Origin: CAYMUR01 sp964393615
GTDB taxonomy: Bacteria; Planctomycetota; Planctomycetia; Pirellulales; Pirellulaceae
Length of the DNA stretch: 42,565 bases
Direction: 5' to 3'
Assembly (NCBI GenBank): GCA_964393615.1
Contig: CAYMUR010000038.1
Location: 1 to 42,565 of the forward strand
The notes under the pieces are model-generated. The model was given only the letters and a program-made list of their open reading frames with translations, was not told the DNA's origin and did not search any database. The translations under genes and the position numbers were made by a program. Shown one piece after another: positions 18,213 to 25,434 of this stretch (position 1 is the stretch's first letter; each line of letters starts with the position of its first letter).

Positions 18213-18244
18213 CCTGTCCGTTTAGCTTAGGATAAACGGACAGG
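18213..18244. terminator. Perfect 12-bp hairpin between PIG-L and GH32-like genes
   Basis: CCTGTCCGTTTA (18213-18224) and TAAACGGACAGG (18233-18244) pair perfectly around an 8-base loop. It lies after the PIG-L gene and 84 bases before the GH32-like start, both on the minus strand. There is no T-run after it, so it may act as an operator or RNA-stabilising element instead of an intrinsic terminator. Confidence 0.6.
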
Positions 18245-18335
18245 ATTGGACAGCATACACGTTCCGCTTGCAATCGACCCCTTTGGCAGTTCAGAGGTTA
18301 GCACCCTTAAACGCCCCGGACCGAGACGTCTGCCG

Positions 18336-19109
18336 CTAGGACACTCCCAGCATTGGCAGCGACGGGCGACGGTTGCGGTTCAGCCGTACAAAGGCTTCGG
18401 CGTGTTTGCACCCACATTCCATACCGCGGAATTCGTTCATGGGTCCGTGTAAGGAATAGAGAAACTCAGGGTTTTGGCTCTTGTGTTCGTAGACGGCGGC
18501 CCGCTTGCGGTGTTCTGTCGAAGTGATGTCGACGTAGTGAGTGGGCCAAAAATGCATCGTCTGTTGTCCGGATGCCACCTCATAAAAGTAAAGTTCAAAG
18601 GGTTTTGACTTCGGGTATTTCCAGGCCTGGTACGTTAGCATGTACGTTTCGCGATGATCTTGTTCACAAATCGGCCAGTGCGTAAAAACCAGGTCGGGTG
18701 ATTCTTCGGCCAAAAGTTCACTGAATTCTTCGTAACGCTGTAAATTAACTTCCGTGTTACTATCGATTTGACCTGCAAATTTGGGGTGAGCGCCGAGAAT
18801 CAAACAGGCACGCTGGCATTCTTCCGTCCGAATCGCGGCTGCTTCTTCATGCGTTTTTCCTTTGACTCCGGCTTCGCCACGTGTCAAATAGAGAACCACT
18901 ACCTCGTGGTCTTGCTGCGTATAGCGGGCAATCGTACCTCCGCAACCGGTCTCCGGATCGTCGGGATGGCCGCCCGTGACAACCACTTTGAGTTTCTGCT
19001 TTGCCTGCGAGTCACTTTCTTCGCCCTCCGCTGTCGGTAGTCCCAAGGCGACTTGTCCGGCGGCAATTCCCGTTGCGGTGAGAACTGTTCGACGTGGAAC
19101 TTGTGGCAT
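18336..19109 (-). CDS. Exported PIG-L/LmbE family deacetylase
   Basis: 257 residues from ATG 19109, with CAGGAGAA upstream. The leader PRRTVLTATGIAAGQVALG is Tat-like. The family signature is present: GHPDDPE (H48, D50-D51) and the second zinc motif in THWPICEQDHRET (D151-H152), with GEAG between. PIG-L enzymes are zinc-dependent deacetylases of N-acetylglucosamine-containing substrates such as GlcNAc-PI, mycothiol precursors and chitobiose. The substrate here is unknown. Its neighbours, GH32-like downstream on the same strand (207 bases) and NagX-type acetyltransferase nearby, suggest amino-sugar handling. Export of a PIG-L enzyme points to extracytoplasmic glycans rather than thiol cofactors. 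Confidence 0.9.
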   Translation of the reverse strand: MPQVPRRTVLTATGIAAGQVALGLPTAEGEESDSQAKQKLKVVVTGGHPDDPETGCGGTIARYTQQDHEVVVLYLTRGEAGVKGKTHEEAAAIRTEECQRACLILGAHPKFAGQIDSNTEVNLQRYEEFSELLAEESPDLVFTHWPICEQDHRETYMLTYQAWKYPKSKPFELYFYEVASGQQTMHFWPTHYVDITSTEHRKRAAVYEHKSQNPEFLYSLHGPMNEFRGMECGCKHAEAFVRLNRNRRPSLPMLGVS

Positions 19110-19792
19110 GGCGATTCTCCTGGTTGGTACGAGTTACCGCGCGCCTCACACCTGACATGTCTGACACGCGACCTGATTCGATATTTCCTGTTGTGTCTGC
19201 CGGGACCCGCTGCGCGAGGGTTTGGTGGAACCGCCTGCGCAGTGGACAAGTGGATGCGACGCAAGGAGCGACTTACAGCCGTAACGAACCACGGCCAGCT
19301 TTTCGGTCGCCTGGTAGTTGTCGATCGCAATACTGTTTTGAAAGAACAAGGATAGGGGTCTCGCCGGTTCTGAGGTCGTCCTGTGGGTCAGTTTTCATAA
19401 AAGGAATAGTCTGACATAGACGCCTGCATTGTTTTCATTGCCTGGAAGACCAAGCGGGAGTCCGAATGGCAACCAGTGCCATCACCTGCCATGATATCAA
19501 AATCCAGGGGCGGCGTTACCCACTTTGATCCATGTCGACTCGCGGTACGCTGCCAAATTGTGTGCCAGCTTTAATGAAAATCCTACTTGTGATCGTACCG
19601 AGAACAAATTACGATCGAAGGTTGCTCCGCCGTGGCGGTCCGACATTTATTTTCATGGAACGGGAATTCCGATTTATTTTGGTGGTGTGTTCGTATTCTC
19701 AACGCGAACCGCGTGGTTGATGACCGGGCTCACGACCCATGGAATCAACGAGCGGGTGGCCTAACTGTAAGAATCGATGAAATTGTCCTCTC
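19110..19792. other. Intergenic stretch between divergent PIG-L and DUF6067-like genes
   Basis: 683 bases with several short open frames, none with a ribosome site or recognised family. It should contain two divergent promoters, but no convincing hexamer pair was seen. Confidence 0.5.
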
Positions 19793-22258
19793 ATGAACAC
19801 AACACAAATCTTGCAACCCGTCGTCCTCTTTACACTACTGGTCCTCGCTGCGCCCTGCTTACCGGCGGCGGAACCGGCCGTGGCCTACTATCCGTACCAT
19901 CACAAGCTCAGGGCAAGGCTAGACATATCAATGCACTCCGGGTTTCGCGAAGTGACCGGCGTCAGCGTCGTCCTCACCCGCAAGGGCAATCATCGTGCCA
20001 TTGCGAAGGGAAACATTGTCCGATGGAATGACGGTATCGGCGAGACCGTTCTGCATACCCCCGACCTAAAGAACGGTATCTACTCGGTACGATTTATTTT
20101 GCAAGGCGGCCCGCGCGAACTGCAGCAGCCGCTCCATGTCGAGTTCGAGCGCAAAGTCTGGCCGTGGGAGCACAATGATATTGGCAAGTCGCGGCTCATC
20201 ATTCCACCGTTCACTCCTCTTGAGGTTACGGCCGCGGAAAACAGCAGCATGCAAGTCTCTTCGGTCCTCAGGACGCACACGATGAACGGATTCGGGCTGT
20301 GGGACCAGGTAAACAGCAGGGACCTCGATATTCTGGCCGGGCCCGTGAGGCTGGTGGCCAGTGTGAACGACGTCCCCATCCAATGGCAGCATCAGCCGCT
20401 GAGATTGGCTGAGAAGAGTGACGATCGCGTGATCGTACACTCGTCGTTCAGCGGCGGTCCCATCAAGGCACAGGCGCAGGCCGAATTCGATTATGACGGA
20501 ATGATGAAGGTGACACTGAGGATCAGCCCGGGAGCCGCCAGCACGACCGTGGACTACCTCGAGCTGGTCATTCCTCTCAAGCAGCATGTCGCTGGACTGA
20601 TGCACATCATTGGTCCCGCCATTCGGGCAAATCCGGCGGGTTTTGTCCCTCCTGGTGACGGTGTCGTGTGGAATAGCAAGGACCAACAACAGGCCTGGCA
20701 CCAGCCATCGGCTCCGAGCAGGCGATACAAGATGATACACGGCACATTTGTGCCCTATGTTTGGCTTGGCGGGCCCGAGCGGGGCGTTTGCTGGTTCGCC
20801 GACACGGACAGGGACTGGTCGCTTGACGATGACCAGGCGGCGCTGGAAATCGAACGAAGTGAGGATGCGGTGACCCTGAAGGTGCGGCTCTTTAACAAGC
20901 GGACAGTGCTTGACCGTAACCGCACGATCGTTTTTGGTCTGCTGGCAACCCCCGTCAAGCCGCTGCCTGAGCCGGAGAACGGCAAGACGTGGCGCTCCTG
21001 GAGCTTCCACATCCGGTATCCTCACAGCAGGCGGATTGCGTTTGTATGCCCTTGCCTCACATGGGGCGCGGAGGAGGGGGATGTTGACGTCTATCCCCGC
21101 AACCGGGATCTTGCCATCTTCGACCAATTTGGGGAGGTCCGTGGGACGGGGACCAGCACGGTTCCGCAGGCCTGGATGAACGCCTGGCTCGACGGCTATG
21201 CCAACCAGTCCCGCCGCGATGAGTACCAGGCCTACGTGGCGAGCGGATTCGTCACCATGTCCGACGCAAAGCCCGAGGTCGACAAGGTCATCCTCTACAC
21301 GAACGCCCGTGGTGCGGAGGACAGCCAATGCGAGGAGTCTCTGAACTACAACCCCAGGCCCCTGAACAAGAACGAGTGGGATGAGCCGAAGACCAGCTTC
21401 CAGGATTTTGCCCTGTACTACTTCAAAGAAATGATGGACCGAGGCCGTATTGACGGCCTGTATCTGGATAATGTGTACGCGGCCCCCAACTTCGACACCA
21501 TTTCAGCCGACGCGTACGTGCGCGAGGACGGCAAGGTACAGCCGAGTATGGGCATCTTTAGTACCCGGAACTACATTAAACGTATCGCTACCATGTATCG
21601 TGAAGTTGGCAAGATGCCGTACACCTGGGTACACATGACCAACGGCAACCTGATCCCTGCCTTTTCGTTCGCGCAAATTGCGCTCGACCTGGAATGGAAG
21701 TTTGATGACACCACGGACTTTCAAGACAGGTTCGGCAGGGACATGCTGCTCGCGCAGTCGCTCGGCCTGCAGGCTGGTCTGATACCGTCGGTCATCGACG
21801 GCGTCCTGGAATCCGCTGCCAAGCGGGAGTGGCTCAATCGGACGGAATTTGGGGCGATTACGGTGCACGAAATTAAGCTGGGTGAGACACGGGTTAACGC
21901 GGATGAGCTGGCGAAGGCGTATACCACGCTCTTCGGCTTCGGATATGGCCTGGAGGACTGCAGGGTCTATCGGTACTGGGAACCGGGCCAGCCGGTCACT
22001 ATCCGCGCCGCAGATGCCAAGGCCCTGGTGCTAACTCGCCCGAGTAAGGACTTCCCTGGCCACAGCAAGTCCCTCATCATCGTATGCGACTTCGGAAACG
22101 GCGGTGAAGTCGGCATGAAGTTGGACGCCAAGAGCATTGGTCTCCGCGCTGGCTACACAGCCAGGGATGCCGAGACTGGCACGTCCCTCACGCTGGCCGG
22201 GAACCGCGTCACTTTTTCGATCGCAGCGCACGATTTTCGCATGATCGCCCTGGAATAG
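19793..22258 (+). CDS. Large secreted glycosidase-like protein (DUF6067-like)
   Basis: 821 residues from ATG 19793, opening with a signal peptide (LFTLLVLAAPCLPAA). The first 400 residues are beta-rich (sandwich-like), including GFGLWDQV and VWLGGPERGVCWFADTDRDW. The second half looks like a TIM barrel with acidic strand ends: DGLYLDNVYAAP, YTWVHMTNG, ALDLEWKFDDTTDF. A small beta domain closes it. This order resembles large planctomycete/verrucomicrobial proteins grouped as DUF6067 and related to GH123-type hexosaminidases; I name that by resemblance, not a search. Catalytic residues cannot be fixed. By eye its G+C is about 60 per cent against about 50 per cent in flanking genes, and a long antisense frame runs through it, hinting at different origin. 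The DUF4838-like gene follows on the same strand after 448 bases. Confidence 0.75.
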   Translation: MNTTQILQPVVLFTLLVLAAPCLPAAEPAVAYYPYHHKLRARLDISMHSGFREVTGVSVVLTRKGNHRAIAKGNIVRWNDGIGETVLHTPDLKNGIYSVRFILQGGPRELQQPLHVEFERKVWPWEHNDIGKSRLIIPPFTPLEVTAAENSSMQVSSVLRTHTMNGFGLWDQVNSRDLDILAGPVRLVASVNDVPIQWQHQPLRLAEKSDDRVIVHSSFSGGPIKAQAQAEFDYDGMMKVTLRISPGAASTTVDYLELVIPLKQHVAGLMHIIGPAIRANPAGFVPPGDGVVWNSKDQQQAWHQPSAPSRRYKMIHGTFVPYVWLGGPERGVCWFADTDRDWSLDDDQAALEIERSEDAVTLKVRLFNKRTVLDRNRTIVFGLLATPVKPLPEPENGKTWRSWSFHIRYPHSRRIAFVCPCLTWGAEEGDVDVYPRNRDLAIFDQFGEVRGTGTSTVPQAWMNAWLDGYANQSRRDEYQAYVASGFVTMSDAKPEVDKVILYTNARGAEDSQCEESLNYNPRPLNKNEWDEPKTSFQDFALYYFKEMMDRGRIDGLYLDNVYAAPNFDTISADAYVREDGKVQPSMGIFSTRNYIKRIATMYREVGKMPYTWVHMTNGNLIPAFSFAQIALDLEWKFDDTTDFQDRFGRDMLLAQSLGLQAGLIPSVIDGVLESAAKREWLNRTEFGAITVHEIKLGETRVNADELAKAYTTLFGFGYGLEDCRVYRYWEPGQPVTIRAADAKALVLTRPSKDFPGHSKSLIIVCDFGNGGEVGMKLDAKSIGLRAGYTARDAETGTSLTLAGNRVTFSIAAHDFRMIALE

Positions 22259-22706
22259 CGTCTGGTGTTCCACGTTCTATTTCTACCAGCTGCGGACGTA
22301 CGTCAGCCTTTCGAACCGGGACGTGCTCAGGTAATCTCGATCTGGTGATCGTTTTACAGGGCTCAGGGGCTGCTGCGAGGTTCTCGCGTGGCAGAGAGAG
22401 TCGCCAACCGTTTGACACGGTCTAGGCGAGGTACAGAAACAATTGGCTGTTTCTCCTGTCCCCATTGTAAGCGCAGGGCCGCACCGCATCGGTCAATGCA
22501 TCCGTGCTGTAAAAACCATGCGGCGATATCTATCACCGAAGGAACTTATCGTGAACGACAAACGGATCATCCGTTGACGGTGAAGCAAAAGGATTTGATT
22601 GCCTGTTAAATTCGTCCTGCTACTTGCTACATGACGTTTTGCCGCTTAAGATGTGCTGTCGATTTGAATAGTATCGCTGAAACAATTGAACGCCAGGAAA
22701 GCACCT
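22259..22706. other. Intergenic stretch with a short palindrome
   Basis: 448 bases with no supportable gene. AACGGAT-C-ATCCGTT (22561-22575) is a perfect palindrome 132 bases before the next start and could be an operator. A small hairpin (GAAACA/TGTTTC) lies near 22440. Confidence 0.45.
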
Positions 22707-24626
22707 ATGTCCGCAAGTCGTATCTGCACATGTGCCATCATGATCACCACCGTCGTCGGTTCGGCCAAGGCTATCGATTTGGCAGCGATCGGCGGCTGGA
22801 ACATTGTGGTGTCCGAGGATGCCATTCCCAGCGAGCAATACGCGGCGGAGGAGTTTCAGCAATTCTTTGGGCAGGCAACGGGTCTGAATCTGCCGATCGT
22901 CAGTCAGGTCAGTCGGAATGACCGCCACGTGTTCATCGGGCCAGGTTCAGGCATGCGCAATAGTTCGGCTGGTTTTAGCACCGAGGAAATGGGTGACGAA
23001 GACCTGCGGATCGTGATTCGTGCGAACAACATCGCCATTGCGGGGGGTCGGCCACGTGGCACACTGTACGGGGTGTATACCTTTCTCGAAGATTATCTGG
23101 GCATCCGTTTTCTGACGGCCGAAGTCACGCATGTCCCTGCGGTCACTTCGCCACACGTGTTGGGCGTAGTAGACCGTTCGTATCACCCACCGTTCGCTTA
23201 TCGGTTCTATCAAAAAAACGAGGTGATCACTTACCCGGTCTTTGCAGTCCGCCGGCGGCAAAACACGGCGGGCAAATACACTCCGGCCGAACACCACATG
23301 GGCGAACGCCTGGGCGGAGAGGCGATCGGTGGTGTGTATCTGCATAACAATTTTCAATTCAGTGGTGGCTCGTTCAAAGAGCACCCAGAGTACTGGTGCC
23401 TGTACCAGGGCAAACGGCAAGCGATCCAGCCTTGTCTCTCTCACCCGGCCGTGCGAAAAAACGTCGTCGAGGGAGTCATCGCTAGCCTGCCGCATTACCC
23501 TCACGGCGACACCATCCCGCTGGCCCAGAACGATGCTCCCGGTGCTTGTCAGTGCGATAATTGCGTAGAAATCCAGCGCGAAGGGGATGCGCCTGGCGAT
23601 ATTCCCGTCCCCACGGAAAGGCCACTTGGGATGGGCTTTATTCCGGTGAACGGTCCGCCCTCGGCCGTGATCGTCGATTTTGTCAATCACGTTGCCGAAC
23701 AGGTAGCCCAGCAACGCCCCGATCTTTACGTCGGCACAGAGGCCTATTCCTATTCCATGATGCCACCACGTAAGACAAAAACAAGGGCCAACGTGCGGGT
23801 TCAAATTGCCATGTACCATACCTGTGTCATGCACGCGTTTGAGGATCCTCATTGTCCAGTCAACGCTCGGGCGGTTCCCTATCTCGACGGCTGGGGAAGG
23901 TCCTGTGATAACCTCCTGTTCTGGCATTACGACCTGAACCCCCGTGACTACCTCTACCTGGCGCCCAATCTGCGTGCCCTCGGTCCACAGATCCGTAGTT
24001 TCGCAAGGCTGCATGGACAAGCTATTTTCCTCCAAGGGCCTGCCAGGAATGCCGAGTTCAGTGACTTGAGGGCGTATCTTAATACGGCCCTGATCTGGAA
24101 TCCCTCGCGCGACGTCGATGCGTTGATCGACGAATTTTTGCAACTGTATTACCGCAAGGCAGCTAAGCCGATCCGTCGCTGGATCGACCTCGTACACGAC
24201 CAGGCGCTGGCATCCGACAAGCACACCAATATCAACTTCACGCCTGTTAGTTGCGGAATGGACCGCGAGCTGGGGGACAAGGGTGTCAAGCTTTTCGCCA
24301 CCGCCATGGCTTTGGCCGACGACGACAAGATTCGACAGCGTGTGGAGAAGATCTCCGTGACTGCCTTACGCCTGGCCCTCGAGCCGGTCTTTTGGAATGC
24401 AATCGAAGCTCCGCGTCGTGTGAAAATCCTCCAGGACACAACGCTTGCCAACGAGCTGATGCCGTTGGAGGTCGACGAGAAAGAGCGTTTACGGCCCCAG
24501 GTACGTCGCTTGTTTGAGTTGTGCACCAAGCACCAAATCAATGAATACATGGAAGGCGCCTACACGAAGGTCGCATTGGCTGCTGTACGAAAGTATTATG
24601 GCTTGACTGCTGACGAGCCACTCTAG
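22707..24626 (+). CDS. Secreted DUF4838 protein with GH67N-like domain
   Basis: 639 residues from ATG 22707 (AGGAA upstream); a TTG 21 bases earlier is in frame but less likely. A signal peptide (ICTCAIMITTVVGSAKA) is followed by a GH67 N-terminal-like domain (EQYAAEEFQQFFGQATGL, HVFIGPG, RGTLYGVYTFLEDYLGIRFL), the usual front of DUF4838 proteins. The core has the typical HPEYWCLYQGKR, ACQCDNC, VNHVAEQVAQQRPDLYVGTEAYSY and LFWHYDLNPRDY blocks. Family knowledge: DUF4838 is placed beside alpha-glucuronidase-like enzymes and is common in polysaccharide loci, with no confirmed substrate. G+C is also above that of most neighbours (two 60-base blocks counted, 58 and 60 per cent). It probably works on uronic-acid-containing glycans with the gene upstream, which is inference. 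Confidence 0.85.
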   Translation: MSASRICTCAIMITTVVGSAKAIDLAAIGGWNIVVSEDAIPSEQYAAEEFQQFFGQATGLNLPIVSQVSRNDRHVFIGPGSGMRNSSAGFSTEEMGDEDLRIVIRANNIAIAGGRPRGTLYGVYTFLEDYLGIRFLTAEVTHVPAVTSPHVLGVVDRSYHPPFAYRFYQKNEVITYPVFAVRRRQNTAGKYTPAEHHMGERLGGEAIGGVYLHNNFQFSGGSFKEHPEYWCLYQGKRQAIQPCLSHPAVRKNVVEGVIASLPHYPHGDTIPLAQNDAPGACQCDNCVEIQREGDAPGDIPVPTERPLGMGFIPVNGPPSAVIVDFVNHVAEQVAQQRPDLYVGTEAYSYSMMPPRKTKTRANVRVQIAMYHTCVMHAFEDPHCPVNARAVPYLDGWGRSCDNLLFWHYDLNPRDYLYLAPNLRALGPQIRSFARLHGQAIFLQGPARNAEFSDLRAYLNTALIWNPSRDVDALIDEFLQLYYRKAAKPIRRWIDLVHDQALASDKHTNINFTPVSCGMDRELGDKGVKLFATAMALADDDKIRQRVEKISVTALRLALEPVFWNAIEAPRRVKILQDTTLANELMPLEVDEKERLRPQVRRLFELCTKHQINEYMEGAYTKVALAAVRKYYGLTADEPL

Positions 24627-24746
24627 GTTGTGCACTGGTACTCGCCGATCACCCGTCTGTTTGGGGACCTGCCCAAACGATCGACAGCAGGTGGGAATTC
24701 TGATTTCCAACTAATGGACGGGCATTCTGGTTCCCGGAAAAATCGT

Positions 24747-24763
24747 CCCCTTCACGTAAGGGG
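24747..24763 (+). terminator. Small hairpin after the DUF4838 gene
   Basis: CCCCTT-CACGT-AAGGGG forms a 6-bp stem 120 bases past the stop. There is no T-run after it, so terminator function is uncertain. Confidence 0.35.
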
Positions 24764-25434
24764 CGACTCGCTTGCCCCATAGCCGGCACACTTTGAGCCA
24801 ATACGCCAAGTCCGATTGTGTTTTATCTACCAGTCGAACCCTCGCCAGGCAGGCGCGCCAGGGCGGCGCTGGCACGCCGCAACCCTTCAGAAATGGGACG
24901 AACCGACGGTGATCAGCGTTTCGGCCACTTGTCCAACAGGGCGACCGTCAGGCGCTTGTGACCCAAGCCCATCCAATACCGAAGGTTGGCCCCCTGGTTG
25001 ATTCACTGCCCCAGGATTGCGATTTATTTTCCATTCAGTCGCTTTCGATTTTCCGCAAGGGCAGTTGCAATTGCCCGTCGGGCGACAAAACTCTCGACAA
25101 TAGTTTACTTGGTCCAGCTCGCCACAATTCTTGCCCCGCGTTTGTCGATGGGAAAGATTGATTGTCGAGCTGGAGTCAATCGAACCGTTTCGTTGGCGAA
25201 TAGCTCATCGTATTGGCGGCTTGCTGCTGGCTGAAAAGAAATCCGCCGCACGTTCGCGACAATTTAGTGACCCAACGCCGACGATATCCTTGTTTTTGAG
25301 CATCACATTCGGCTCACGGTTTGGCAGTCGGGTTATGCCTGTTTGGCTCACCATGGGTAGCGCCAATATGGCGTGTCTTTTCACTGCGGATCAGGTAGAA
25401 TTATCTAATCAACGTATTATTAAACATCCGGCTA
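24764..25434. other. Intergenic stretch before the five-gene PSCyt/DUF1501 run
   Basis: 671 bases with no supportable gene on either strand. Near 24842-24875 is a GC-rich patch (GCCAGGCAGGCGCGCCAGG) able to fold on itself. The promoter of the downstream run must lie here or close by; TAGAAT near 25396 is a possible -10 without a good -35. Confidence 0.45.

Noticed and set aside
20066..21328. Antisense frame of 420 codons inside the DUF6067-like gene
   Set aside because: It is the shadow expected from GC-rich codons of the plus-strand gene, with no leader, motif or ribosome site.
22947..24224. Antisense frame of 425 codons inside the DUF4838-like gene
   Set aside because: Same explanation; the plus strand has clear family motifs throughout.
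24820..24880. Possible tRNA (TTCGA-like sequence near a GC-rich patch)
   Set aside because: No T-arm stem, anticodon arm or acceptor stem can be formed around it.
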